The position numbers and the translations under genes were made by a program. This document shows, piece by piece, positions 8,600 to 17,335 of a stretch of 64,000 nucleotides of DNA. The DNA lies in NCBI RefSeq assembly GCF_017744655.1, contig NZ_JAGIAW010000009.1, positions 62,001 to 126,000 of the forward strand, written 5' to 3'. Each line of letters opens with the position of its first letter. Position 1 is the stretch's first letter. The notes beneath the pieces were generated by a model that saw only the letters and a list, made by a program, of their open reading frames with translations, made no database searches and was not told where the DNA came from. The stretch is from Devosia sp. (GTDB taxonomy: Bacteria > Pseudomonadota > Alphaproteobacteria > Rhizobiales > Devosiaceae).

Positions 8600-9490
8600 A
8601 TGAGAAACCAGGCCAATCCTTGGCTGACCGGCAATCTCTTCGTCCTGGTGCTCGGCATGTTGCCGGCCATTATCCTGATCGGGGCGCTGCTTTATTTTAC
8701 CGCCTGGGCCTTTGCCTTTTCCTTCACCGACCTGGCCCTGGTGGGCAAGAAGAGTGTCGAGTGGAGCTGGGTGGGGCTCGAAAATTTCGAGCGGCTGTTT
8801 ACCCGGCGCGGCTTTCTTGAATCGCTCTGGACCACCGTCATCTTCGTGTTCTTCTCGGCCATTGTCGGCCAATCGGTGCTGGGCTTCCTGCTCGCCGCCG
8901 TCTTGCGCGGCACGCAATCGAGCATTCGCAGCGTGGTGGAAGTCTGCATCATGCTCGGCTGGCTGCTGCCAGATATCGTGGCGGCATTCCTCTGGTCGGC
9001 CACGACCAGCCAGACGGGCCTCATCAATCAGCTGATCGTCGTGCCGCTTGGCTTCCGGCCGATCAATTTCATCAATGAATATGCCCTGCCCATCGTCACC
9101 ATCGCCAATATCTGGAAGGGCACGGCCTGGTCCTACCTGCTGTTCTCCGCTGCACTCGACTCGGTGTCGCGCGAAGTGGTGGAGGCGGCAAAGGTCGACG
9201 GGGCAACGCCGTTCCAGCGCATCTGGCTCGTGCAATTGCCGATCATCCGGCCGCATATCGCCACGAACATGCTCTTCATCACCATCTGGACCTTCACCTA
9301 TTTCCCGCTGATTTTTGCCATGACCGGCGGCGGGCCGGGGCGGCAGACGGAAACCCTGGCGGTCTTCCTTTACAACCAGAGTTTTGCGCGCGGAAATCTG
9401 GGCTTCGGTTCGGCCATTTCGGTCGCCATGCTGGCCATTGTCGGTGTGCTCTCGCTCTTCTATCTGCGTCTTCTGCGGGAGCCTAAATAA
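8600..9490 (+). CDS. Sugar ABC transporter permease 1 (MalF/UgpA type)
   Basis: Inner-membrane channel subunit with 296 residues and six predicted membrane segments. The EAA loop is present near residue 195 (VEAAKVDGA followed by LPIIRP), which docks onto the ATPase. ATG 8600 was chosen because the open frame before it runs through the family A repeat. The stop TAA shares one base with the ATG of permease 2 (TAATG). It acts with the permease at 9490 and the ATPase at 13501. Confidence 0.88.
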   Translation: MRNQANPWLTGNLFVLVLGMLPAIILIGALLYFTAWAFAFSFTDLALVGKKSVEWSWVGLENFERLFTRRGFLESLWTTVIFVFFSAIVGQSVLGFLLAAVLRGTQSSIRSVVEVCIMLGWLLPDIVAAFLWSATTSQTGLINQLIVVPLGFRPINFINEYALPIVTIANIWKGTAWSYLLFSAALDSVSREVVEAAKVDGATPFQRIWLVQLPIIRPHIATNMLFITIWTFTYFPLIFAMTGGGPGRQTETLAVFLYNQSFARGNLGFGSAISVAMLAIVGVLSLFYLRLLREPK

Positions 9491-10299
9491 TGGAAAACCA
9501 ACCCTCCCGCCTGACCGCGATTGCCCTCGCCTTCATGGCCGTCATCTGGGTGAGCCCGTTTTCTTGGCTGATCCTCAATGCCTTCAACCCTCTCTCGACC
9601 GGGCAGCTCGAAATTCCGAGGGCCTTTGGCTTTGATAATTTTGGGCTGGCGGTCAGCGGCAATGCCGGGCGGCAGTTCATCAACTCCTTCATCATCGCGG
9701 CGGGAACGGCGACGCTGTCGGTGGTCGTGGGCATCTCGGCAGCCTATCCGCTATCGCGGCTGCGCATTCCGGGGCGCAATGCACTGCTTTGGACGCTGGT
9801 GTTGTTGCGCATGCTGCCTTCGGCGGGCGTGCTGGTGCCGCTCTATTTTGCGGCGCAGCGCTCGGGGCTGCTCAACCAGCTCGGCGTCATCATTGCGCTG
9901 ACCATCCTCAATCTGCCGTTCACGCTGCTGCTGCTCAAAAATTTCTTCGATACGGTGCCGATCGAACTTGAAGAAGCGGCCTATGTGGAAGGGGCGAGCC
10001 TTCTCCAGATTGTCACGAAAATCGTGTTGCCCATGTCGCGCGCCGGGATCGCGGTGGTCTGGTTCTTCAGCTTTACGGGTGCGTGGAACGAGTTCCTGCT
10101 GCCGCTGATCTTTGCGCGTGTGCAGGACGCTTTCCCGATGTCGGTGGGGCTCTACGCAGCCTTCGGGCAGCAGGGCGCCATCAACTACGGCTTCCTAACG
10201 GCCTTTTCCATTCTCTACGCTGCGCCGGCGGTCGGCGTGTATTTCTTGTTGCGGCGGAACATGAACACAGGGTTCGCCGGTGTCGGAGTCAAAGGATGA
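9490..10299 (+). CDS. Sugar ABC transporter permease 2 (MalG/UgpE type)
   Basis: Inner-membrane partner permease with 269 residues and six hydrophobic segments. The EAA loop (LEEAAYVEGA followed by KIVLPMSRAG) lies near residue 160. Its start overlaps permease 1 by one base and its stop overlaps the mannosidase start by ATGA, so the three genes are translationally coupled. Confidence 0.88.
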   Translation: MENQPSRLTAIALAFMAVIWVSPFSWLILNAFNPLSTGQLEIPRAFGFDNFGLAVSGNAGRQFINSFIIAAGTATLSVVVGISAAYPLSRLRIPGRNALLWTLVLLRMLPSAGVLVPLYFAAQRSGLLNQLGVIIALTILNLPFTLLLLKNFFDTVPIELEEAAYVEGASLLQIVTKIVLPMSRAGIAVVWFFSFTGAWNEFLLPLIFARVQDAFPMSVGLYAAFGQQGAINYGFLTAFSILYAAPAVGVYFLLRRNMNTGFAGVGVKG

Positions 10300-13200
10300 C
10301 CTATTCCAATCCTCAATCTACCAAGCTTGGTCTTCTGGACGACGACCTCAAGATGGAAGGAAAACTCCTCCGTCTTTGCGCTGACCTCGAAAAGAAGATC
10401 CGCACGCCCATCGCCAATGTGCCGTTTCAGTGGCATGTACAGCGCGCCGACGGTTTTTCCGCTGCGGAGGCGCTGAAGGCGGACTGGAAGAACTGGGAAA
10501 AGTTTGGCCGCCACACGGTCTGGGCCAAGCATCAGGAACACACCTGGTTTGCCGCTGAAATCACCGTGCCCGAGGAAGCCAAGGGCAAGGTGTTTGTCGC
10601 GCATTTTACCAGCCAGTGGCAGGATCGGCCGGGTTCGACTGACCCGCAATGTCTGGCCTATCTCGACGGCAAGATTGCGCAGGCGCTGGATGGCAATCAC
10701 ACCGAGCTGGTGATCGAGCGCAATGCCAAGCCGGGCAACAAGCACGTCATTCTCGTCAATGCTTTTACATTCTTCGATCGGCCGCTGGTGGGCTTCGAAG
10801 TCGACTTCTTCATCCGCAATGAGCGGGCCGAAAAGCTCTATTATGATCTGCAGACGCCGCTCGATGTGGCGGTGCGGCTCTATCAGAATGATCCGCGGCG
10901 CCAGGCGATTCTGAACATTGTTGACCGCGCGCTGCGAGCGCTTGATCGCCGCGACGGGCATACGGATGCTTTTGAGGCTGGGCTGCCGGCAGCCGAAAAA
11001 ATCGCCAAGGAGATCTATGATCTCGTCGATACCGAGGTGCAGCCGCAGATCACCGCGGTTGGCTCGACCCATCTCGACGTTGGTTGGCTCTGGCGCGTGA
11101 TGCATACGCGCGACAAGACTGGCCGCAGCTTTGCCACGGTGCTCAACCTGATGGAGGAGTATCCGCAGTTCGTCTTCATGTACAACCAGTCGGTGCTCTT
11201 CGACTTTTTGAAGCAGGACTATCCCGAAATCTGGGAGCGTATGCTCAAGAAGGTCAAATCCGGGCAGTTCGAGATCGAAGGCGCCATGTGGGTGGAGCCG
11301 GACGTCAATATCGCCTCGGGTGAATCGCTGGTGCGCCAGATCATGCGTGGGCGAAAATTCCATATCGAGCATTTCAATGTGACGCCAAAGACGGTTTGGC
11401 TGCCGGACACGTTTGGCTATTCGGCCAATCTGCCGCAGATCATGGAGAAATCCGGGCTCGAATATTTTGTGACATCGAAGCTCTCTTGGAACGACACCGA
11501 CCGGCATCCCTATGACACGTTCTTCTGGCGCGGCATCGACGGCACGGTGACCAAGGCGCAGCTCATTACCGCGCAGCGGTATGACAGCGAGCAGATTTTC
11601 ACGACTTATAATGGCGATCTCTCGGTTTCCGAGACCATGGGTGCGTGGAAGCGCTATGAGCCCAAGGCGGCCTATAATGAAGTCGTCATGTCCTATGGCT
11701 ATGGCGACGGCGGCGGCGGGCCGACCCGCGCCATGATCGAGCGCGGCACGCGTCTTGAACGCGGCATTCCGGGTGCGCCGAAGGTGAAGCTGGAGGGCAT
11801 CGTTCCATTCCTCGATCGGCTGGGCAAGGCGATGGATGCCAACCCGGCGAAATTCCCGACCTGGAATGGCGAGCTCTATCTGCAGTACCATCGCGGTACG
11901 CTGACTTCGGTCGCCAAGAACAAGGCCAATAACCGCAATGCCGAGCGGCGGTTGCGCGAGCTGGAATTTTTGGGCGCCATGGCGCTGAGCCAGGCGGGAC
12001 ATGCCTATCCCTCTGAAACCCTTGCTGAATTCTGGGAACTGGTTCTTATAAACCAGTTCCACGACATCCTGCCGGGTACGTCCATTCCCGAGGTCTATGT
12101 CGATAGCGATTCCGAATATGGGAAGATTTTTTCGACCCTGACCTCGCAGAACGGGCCGTGGCATGCGGCGGCGCAGGCTTTTGCCAAGCCGGGTGCGGAT
12201 CAGCTTCGCGTGCTCAATTTCACCAGCCAGAACCGGGGTGAACTGGTCAGTCTCGGCAATGTCGGCGCGGGCAATGGTCTAGCGACAGCTGGCGGCGTTG
12301 CGCCGGTGCAGAAGATCACGCGGGCTGATGGTTCGACGGAAAATGTTGCACCGATGGGCAATATCGCGGCCTTGGGCTGGACCGCGGCGCAGGTTGTGTC
12401 CTCCGCTCCCGCGGCAAAAAGCACGCTGTCGGTTTCCGAAAAGCATCTTGAGAACGAGTTGATCAAGGTCAGCTTCGACAAGGCGGGCGAAATCACTTCG
12501 GTCTTCGACAAGACGCGGCAGCGCGAAGTGCTGGCGCCGGGCGCGGCGGCCAACCGGCTTATTGCCTATGAAGACAAGCCGATGGAGTGGGACGCCTGGG
12601 ATATCGATCGCTACTTTGAAGAGCAGTTTTGGCCGCTGGCCGATAGCTCGACGAAGATTTCGGTCGTCGAAACCGGTCCGCATCGTGCGGCGATCCGGGT
12701 TGAGCGCAAATACCAGAAGTCGCTGATCGTGCAGGTGATTTCGCTCGCTGCCGGTGCGCGGCAGGTGGAGTTCGATACCTTTATCGATTGGCAGGAGCGG
12801 CAGCAGGTCATCAAGGCGCAGTTCCCGTTCGATCTCAACATTTCCGAAATCCGTTCGGAAATTCAGTTCGGCCATGTGAAACGCCCGACCCATCGCAACA
12901 CCACCTGGGATCGTGCGCGGTTCGAGGCTTCGATGCATCGCTGGGTCGATATTTCGGAAGCCGATTTCGGTGCCGCGCTGATCAATGACAGCAAGTATGC
13001 CTATGATTGCCATGAGCAATCGGTGCGGCTGACGCTGGTGCGCGGCTCGACCTTCCCGAGCCCGGATGCCGATCTTGGCGAACATCGCATCCGCTATGCG
13101 CTGTTTGTCCATGAAGGCGTGGCGGACTTGGCGCAGGTACATCGTGCGGCGGAACGCTTCAACAACCCGGTTGCCGTTATTGGCTCGACGTCTCCGCAGG

Positions 13201-13490
13201 CCCAGGCCAGCGGCAATTTCGAGCAGTTTAGCCTGGCGCAGGTGAGCGGGGATAACGTCACCATCGAGACGGTGAAGAAGGCCGAGAAATCGGACGACGT
13301 GGTGCTGCGCGTCTTCGAGCACGCCAATATTCGCGCGGAGGCGACGATCTCGTTTGGGGTGAAGGTCAAGAGCGTGCGGGCGGTCAACCTTATGGAAGAG
13401 GGTCCGAGCAAGCCATTGGCACTCAAGGACAATAAGCTGACCTTGAACCTGCGTCCGTTTGAAATCGTCACGCTGCTGGTAGAGATCTGA
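10296..13490 (+). CDS. Alpha-mannosidase, glycoside hydrolase family 38
   Basis: Retaining, zinc-dependent alpha-mannosidase with 1064 residues and no signal peptide, so it acts on imported sugar in the cytoplasm. GH38 landmarks are all present: GSTHLDVGWLW near residue 255 (zinc His and Asp), PDTFGYSANLPQ near 368 (the Asp corresponds to the catalytic nucleophile), and NQFHDILPG near 586 (zinc His). The N-terminal 200 residues are a beta-rich region usual in bacterial GH38. ATG 10296 overlaps the permease stop. Its position inside an ABC importer operon suggests that intact mannosides are taken up and trimmed inside the cell. The linkage preference cannot be read. Confidence 0.92.
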   Translation: MTYSNPQSTKLGLLDDDLKMEGKLLRLCADLEKKIRTPIANVPFQWHVQRADGFSAAEALKADWKNWEKFGRHTVWAKHQEHTWFAAEITVPEEAKGKVFVAHFTSQWQDRPGSTDPQCLAYLDGKIAQALDGNHTELVIERNAKPGNKHVILVNAFTFFDRPLVGFEVDFFIRNERAEKLYYDLQTPLDVAVRLYQNDPRRQAILNIVDRALRALDRRDGHTDAFEAGLPAAEKIAKEIYDLVDTEVQPQITAVGSTHLDVGWLWRVMHTRDKTGRSFATVLNLMEEYPQFVFMYNQSVLFDFLKQDYPEIWERMLKKVKSGQFEIEGAMWVEPDVNIASGESLVRQIMRGRKFHIEHFNVTPKTVWLPDTFGYSANLPQIMEKSGLEYFVTSKLSWNDTDRHPYDTFFWRGIDGTVTKAQLITAQRYDSEQIFTTYNGDLSVSETMGAWKRYEPKAAYNEVVMSYGYGDGGGGPTRAMIERGTRLERGIPGAPKVKLEGIVPFLDRLGKAMDANPAKFPTWNGELYLQYHRGTLTSVAKNKANNRNAERRLRELEFLGAMALSQAGHAYPSETLAEFWELVLINQFHDILPGTSIPEVYVDSDSEYGKIFSTLTSQNGPWHAAAQAFAKPGADQLRVLNFTSQNRGELVSLGNVGAGNGLATAGGVAPVQKITRADGSTENVAPMGNIAALGWTAAQVVSSAPAAKSTLSVSEKHLENELIKVSFDKAGEITSVFDKTRQREVLAPGAAANRLIAYEDKPMEWDAWDIDRYFEEQFWPLADSSTKISVVETGPHRAAIRVERKYQKSLIVQVISLAAGARQVEFDTFIDWQERQQVIKAQFPFDLNISEIRSEIQFGHVKRPTHRNTTWDRARFEASMHRWVDISEADFGAALINDSKYAYDCHEQSVRLTLVRGSTFPSPDADLGEHRIRYALFVHEGVADLAQVHRAAERFNNPVAVIGSTSPQAQASGNFEQFSLAQVSGDNVTIETVKKAEKSDDVVLRVFEHANIRAEATISFGVKVKSVRAVNLMEEGPSKPLALKDNKLTLNLRPFEIVTLLVEI

Positions 13491-13500
13491 GGAGGCTCTC

Positions 13501-14559
13501 ATGGCCGATGTCACGCTTCGACAAGTCCGAAAGTCCTATGGATCGCTTGAGGTGGTCCATGGGGTCGATCTCGACATCAAGAGCGGGGAGTTCGTTGTCT
13601 TCGTGGGGCCTTCGGGCTGCGGAAAATCGACGCTGCTGCGCATGATTGCCGGGCTCGAACCGATCTCGGGCGGCGACATTTCCATCGGCGGCAGGGTGGT
13701 CAATGACATACCCTCGCCGCAGCGTGGCATCGCCATGGTTTTCCAGTCCTATGCGCTTTATCCGCATATGAGCGTTTATGAGAACATGGCCTTTGGCCTC
13801 AAACTCATGAAGACGCCGAAAGAGGAAGTCGATCAACGGGTTAGGGAGGCGGCGCGCATCCTGCAGATTGAGCCCTATCTTGATCGCATGCCCAAGGCAC
13901 TGTCCGGCGGGCAGCGCCAGCGCGTGGCGATCGGGCGGGCGATCGTGCGCAATCCAAAGGTGTTTTTGTTCGATGAGCCGTTGTCAAATCTCGACGCGGC
14001 TTTGCGGGCGCAGACGCGGGTGGAGATTGCCAAACTGCACGATACGCTTGATGCGACAATGATTTACGTGACGCACGATCAGGTCGAGGCGATGACGCTG
14101 GCGGATCGGATCGTGGTGCTCAATGCCGGGGTGATCGAGCAAGTGGGCACGCCGCTGGAGCTTTATCGCAACCCGGTGAATACGTTTGTGGCTGGGTTCA
14201 TTGCCAGCCAGAGGATGAACTTTCTTCCGGTGACACCAGAGGCCGGCGGATTGCGGCTTCCGGGGAACAGACTGTTAGCATTGACCGGCACCGATCTGAC
14301 GAAAGTGCGAACGATTGGGGCACGACCCGAGCATATGGAGCTGGCGAGCGCCGAGACGGCGCATTTGAGCGGCACCTTGGCCGTCATTGAACAGTTCGGC
14401 GAGTATGCGCTGGCCTATGTTGAGCTGCCGGATGGGGAGACGGTGACGGTGAAGCTCGATGGGGCGCCGGAGCTGGAATTGCATCAACAGATGCATATCG
14501 GGCTGCCGGCCGGCGACGTGCATTTGTTTGATGAGGCGGGGCGGGCGATCAGGAGCTGA
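13501..14559 (+). CDS. ABC transporter ATP-binding protein, UgpC/MalK family
   Basis: Cytoplasmic ATPase for the importer encoded upstream, 352 residues. Walker [10 protein letters not shown] lies near residue 37, signature [14 protein letters not shown] near 135, Walker [12 protein letters not shown] near 156 and the switch His in [17 protein letters not shown]-terminal TOBE domain follows after about residue 235. A GAGGAG site precedes ATG 13501. It is the last gene of the mannoside operon, ten bases after the mannosidase. Confidence 0.9.
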   Translation: MADVTLRQVRKSYGSLEVVHGVDLDIKSGEFVVFVGPSGCGKSTLLRMIAGLEPISGGDISIGGRVVNDIPSPQRGIAMVFQSYALYPHMSVYENMAFGLKLMKTPKEEVDQRVREAARILQIEPYLDRMPKALSGGQRQRVAIGRAIVRNPKVFLFDEPLSNLDAALRAQTRVEIAKLHDTLDATMIYVTHDQVEAMTLADRIVVLNAGVIEQVGTPLELYRNPVNTFVAGFIASQRMNFLPVTPEAGGLRLPGNRLLALTGTDLTKVRTIGARPEHMELASAETAHLSGTLAVIEQFGEYALAYVELPDGETVTVKLDGAPELELHQQMHIGLPAGDVHLFDEAGRAIRS

Positions 14560-14576
14560 TCGCGGAGTTTGCGGCC

Positions 14577-14700
14577 CCACCCCACCCGGCCTCCTTACCT
14601 CAAATCACTCCACTGGAGTGATTTGCTCTGCGGGACGGCGCGGAGCCCATCAAGGGGAGGTGAAGGGACGGTGGTTTTGGCTAAATCTCTTCCAACCACC
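14577..14700. repeat. Intergenic repeat, family D partial copy
   Basis: Contains CACTCCA-CTGGAGTG flanked by CGGCCTCCTTACCTCAAAT and CATCAAGGGGAGGTGAAGGG. The same order of blocks recurs at 45867-46037 and, less completely, at 17101-17216. Confidence 0.65.
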
Positions 14701-14703
14701 GCC

Positions 14704-14772
14704 TGTCATCCCGGCGAAGGCCGGGATCCATCTTGAGATCTCAGGATGGGCCCCGGCCTTCGCCGGGGTGAC
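14704..14772. repeat. Intergenic inverted repeat, family B
   Basis: Two arms, GTCATCCCGGCGAAGGCCGG and CCGGCCTTCGCCGGGGTGAC, separated by about 30 bp. A second copy is at 30884-30952. It sits between convergent genes. Confidence 0.8.
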
Positions 14773-14798
14773 ATCGAGGTTGGCGATGGGCTGAGGAA

Positions 14799-15731
14799 TC
14801 AGCCCGCAGCGCGCGGCTGGATGCCGGCGGCGCGGCGGAGGAAGCCTTCGGACTTCTCCAAAGCAGCTTCGGCGGTCGGGCGGTCCATGCCGGTCAGGGC
14901 CATGAGGATGGCGAGTTTGACGTTGTCGTCGCTGGCGGCGAGGTAGCGTTCGGCCTCCTCGGTGGTGCAGTTGGCGACTTCGACGATGATGCGGATGGCG
15001 CGGGCCTCAAGCTTCTTGTTCGAGACCGAGAGGTCGACCATCAGGTTCTGATAGGTCTTGCCGATGCGGATCATGCTGGCCGTGGTCAGCATGTTCAGAA
15101 CCAGTTTCTGCGCGGTGCCGGACTTCAGGCGGGTTGAGCCGGTAACGGCTTCGGGGCCGACGACGGGCGAGATGGCGATCTCGGCCTGGCGGGCGATGGT
15201 GCTGTCGGGGTTGCAGGACAGGGCAACCGTCGTGGCGCCGACCGACTTGGCGTAGTCGAGGCCGCCGATGACATAGGGGGTGCGGCCGGAAACGGCGATT
15301 CCGACGACGACGTCGCGGGCTTCGAGCTTTACGCGCTCAAGATCCTTGCGACCTTCCTCGGGGGAGTCTTCGGCGCCTTCGATGGGGTGGCGCAGGGCGT
15401 GATCGCCGCCGGCGATGAGGCCGACAACCATTTCGGGCGGCACGCCAAAGGTCGGCGGGCATTCGGAGGCGTCGAGCACGCCGAGGCGGCCGCTGGTGCC
15501 AGCGCCCATATAGATGAGGCGCCCGCCATGACGGAAGGCGTCGACGATCTTGTCGACGGCCTCGGTGATTTCAGGCAGAACCTTTTCGACGGCTTGCGGG
15601 ACCTTGTTGTCTTCCCGATTCATGGCCGCGAGAACCTCGCGGGTGGTCATGAGATCGATCCCGACCGTATCGGGATTGCGAGCCTCGGAAACCAGCGTTT
15701 CCAGCTCCGCCATCAGAGCGCTTTTTGCCAT
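14799..15731 (-). CDS. murQ: N-acetylmuramic acid 6-phosphate etherase
   Basis: Cleaves the lactyl ether of MurNAc-6-phosphate to give GlcNAc-6-phosphate and D-lactate in the cytoplasm, part of peptidoglycan recycling or scavenging. The 310 residues match the family length. The SIS-fold signature [20 protein letters not shown] near residues 60-80 carries the first catalytic Glu, and IEGAEDS about 30 residues later carries the second. ATG 15731 is preceded by GAGGGGA; the long N-terminal extension of the open frame crosses the regulatory region and is rejected. Divergent from an RpiR regulator. A promoter TTGACA-N17-TAGCAT on the minus strand (15757-15785) contains a near-palindrome, with a further palindrome just upstream. 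Confidence 0.95.
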   Translation of the reverse strand: MAKSALMAELETLVSEARNPDTVGIDLMTTREVLAAMNREDNKVPQAVEKVLPEITEAVDKIVDAFRHGGRLIYMGAGTSGRLGVLDASECPPTFGVPPEMVVGLIAGGDHALRHPIEGAEDSPEEGRKDLERVKLEARDVVVGIAVSGRTPYVIGGLDYAKSVGATTVALSCNPDSTIARQAEIAISPVVGPEAVTGSTRLKSGTAQKLVLNMLTTASMIRIGKTYQNLMVDLSVSNKKLEARAIRIIVEVANCTTEEAERYLAASDDNVKLAILMALTGMDRPTAEAALEKSEGFLRRAAGIQPRAAG

Positions 15732-15756
15732 GGGTAGTCCCCTCTGTTCGGCCAAA

Positions 15757-15785
15757 ATGCTAGAAGCGAATATTCCGCTTGTCAA
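15757..15785 (-). promoter_or_regulatory. murQ promoter with operator in spacer
   Basis: On the minus strand, TTGACA (15780-15785), a 17-bp spacer and TAGCAT (15757-15762). The spacer is filled by AAGCG-G-AATATT-CGCTT (15764-15780), a palindrome apart from one extra G. The geometry is that of a repressed sigma-70 promoter. Confidence 0.6.
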
Positions 15786-15793
15786 TGAAATGC

Positions 15794-15808
15794 GGAATAG
15801 AATATTCC
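15794..15808. promoter_or_regulatory. GGAAT-N5-ATTCC operator, probable RpiR site 1
   Basis: GGAATAGAATATTCC is a perfect 6-3-6 palindrome just upstream of the murQ -35 and 160 bp before the RpiR gene. The same GGAAT-N5-ATTCC pattern is found at 17273-17287. Confidence 0.65.
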
Positions 15809-15968
15809 TTTTCGTGTGAGGTGCCTTTTGCCTCTGCACTGCGTCCGGTTGCGGCGAGCCGGAATTCTGGCCCACCGGAGTTTTGATGGCGCAGTGGGTG
15901 GAACGGAACCTGAGATGGATTGACCGGCATCGACTTTCGGGAGATGTCGTTTCCTGGGGGTATGAGCC

Positions 15969-16817
15969 ATGTCCATCCTGAAGATTATCGGCGCCAAGAT
16001 CGATTCCATGACCCAGGCGGATCGCCAGATCGCCCGGTTCATTCTTGATCACCCCGAGGAAATGCTGGCCATGTCTTCCGCGGCTTTGGCCGAGGCGACC
16101 GGGCGCAGCCAGTCGAGCGTCGTCAAATTCAGCCAGAAGCTCGGCTATGAGGGCTATCAGCAGCTCAAGCTCGATGTGAACAAGGCTAAGGCGCAGGAAT
16201 TCCATGCGCCGGCGGGGGTCATTCACGGCACGATCGACGCCAGCGACAGCTATATGACCATCCTGCAAAAGCTCATCGGCTCGAAACTGCTCTCGATGCG
16301 CGAGACGTCGGCGGTCAATACCGAAGCGACGATCGATTCAGCGCTCGATGCACTGATGTCGGCGCGGCGGATACAGCTTGCCGGGGTTGGCGCATCGTCG
16401 CTGGTGGCGCGGGATTTTTCCTACAAGCTCTTAAAGCTCGGGCGGACGGTGCTGGTCGATAGCGACAGCCATATCCAGATTTCCAATGCTTCGGCGCTGA
16501 ACGACCAGGATCTGATCATTGCGCTCTCCCATTCGGGGCGGAGCATGGAAACGCTACGGATTGCCGAGCTGGCGAAGAAGCGCGGGGCGACGCTGCTGTC
16601 GGTGACCGGGTTGCAGCCCAATCCGCTGCTCGATATTGCCGATATCAGCCTCTTTACGGTGGCGGATGAGGAGCGGGTGCGCTCTTCGGCGATCACCTCG
16701 CGCGATGCGCAACTGATGCTGACGGATATGCTGTTCATCCTGCTGCTGCGGCGGCAGGCGGATGCTTATGACTATATCCACCGCAGCGAGGCGGCGGTGA
16801 CGGTGTTGAAGGCTTAG
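15969..16817 (+). CDS. RpiR/MurR-family transcriptional regulator with SIS domain
   Basis: DNA-binding regulator with 282 residues: an N-terminal HTH_6 domain (residues about 1-78, with [16 protein letters not shown] as recognition region) and a C-terminal sugar-isomerase (SIS) phosphosugar-sensing domain (about 120-260). It is divergent from murQ and upstream of the amino-sugar transporter operon, the same arrangement as MurR with murQ in enterobacteria. The likely effector is a MurNAc- or GlcNAc-6-phosphate; this is an inference. Matching palindromes at 15794 and 17273 are its probable targets. Confidence 0.88.
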   Translation: MSILKIIGAKIDSMTQADRQIARFILDHPEEMLAMSSAALAEATGRSQSSVVKFSQKLGYEGYQQLKLDVNKAKAQEFHAPAGVIHGTIDASDSYMTILQKLIGSKLLSMRETSAVNTEATIDSALDALMSARRIQLAGVGASSLVARDFSYKLLKLGRTVLVDSDSHIQISNASALNDQDLIIALSHSGRSMETLRIAELAKKRGATLLSVTGLQPNPLLDIADISLFTVADEERVRSSAITSRDAQLMLTDMLFILLLRRQADAYDYIHRSEAAVTVLKA

Positions 16818-16856
16818 CGGCGGGCGCAAGTCTTGTGACAGTGTGAGTAATCCTCC

Positions 16857-16925
16857 GCGTCATTCCCGCGAAAGCGGGAATCCCGGTGGTTGAAACAGAG
16901 ATTCCCGCTTTCGCGGGAATGACGC
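16857..16925. repeat. Intergenic inverted repeat, family A
   Basis: GTCATTCCCGCGAAAGCGGG and its inverted copy CCCGCTTTCGCGGGAATGAC, about 25 bp apart. It follows the RpiR gene by 40 bp and could act as a terminator. Confidence 0.85.
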
Positions 16926-16980
16926 CGAGTGGGTTGGGGCGAGAGCGCCACACTCGGGTGATGGCGCTCTGTCGCTTCCG

Positions 16981-17063
16981 TCGTCACCACCGGGCTTGTT
17001 CCGGCAATCCAGCGATTTCACGACATCCCATGGACCACCGGGACAAGCCCGGTGGTGACGGTG
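16981..17063. repeat. Intergenic inverted repeat, family C
   Basis: GTCACCACCGGGCTTGT and its inverted copy ACAAGCCCGGTGGTGAC bracket about 48 bp. It is closely related to 5670-5746. The 518-bp gap 16818-17335 holds only this, the family A copy, a partial family D block (17101-17216) and the promoter of the next operon. Confidence 0.8.
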
Positions 17064-17100
17064 GTGGGTGGATCGCGCCCTTAGGCCTCCGCAGTGATTG

Positions 17101-17216
17101 CTGCCCCCTCACCCGCCCTACCCACCTGCCATTCGAGCGCAGCTCTCATGGCCTTCTCACTTCAAATTACTCCACCGGAGCGATTTGCCCTGCGGGACAG
17201 TCCGAAGCCTTACCGA
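17101..17216. repeat. Intergenic repeat, family D degenerate copy
   Basis: Carries the CTTCAAATTACTCCACCGG and AGCGATTTGCCCTGCGGGAC blocks seen at 14590 and 45890, without the flanking GGGGGAG stems. Confidence 0.5.
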
Positions 17217-17254
17217 AATATGACCTGTCACATGCTTGATGTAATTTTCTATTC

Positions 17255-17287
17255 TTGACAGCCAAGAATTTTGGAATTTAGTATTCC
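17255..17287 (+). promoter_or_regulatory. Amino-sugar ABC operon promoter overlapped by GGAAT-N5-ATTCC operator (site 2)
   Basis: TTGACA at 17255-17260 (perfect -35), 18 bp, TAGTAT at 17279-17284 (-10). The palindrome GGAATTTAGTATTCC (17273-17287) covers the -10, so binding would exclude RNA polymerase. It matches site 1 at murQ. Confidence 0.65.
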
Positions 17288-17335
17288 ATACAAGGTGCTC
17301 ATGAGGGGGCATCGAGGGAATAGCGGAGAGGCATC

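Noticed and set aside
10215..12164. A 649-codon minus-strand ORF opposite the alpha-mannosidase gene
   Set aside because: Antisense shadow. All GH38 motifs are in the plus-strand frame.
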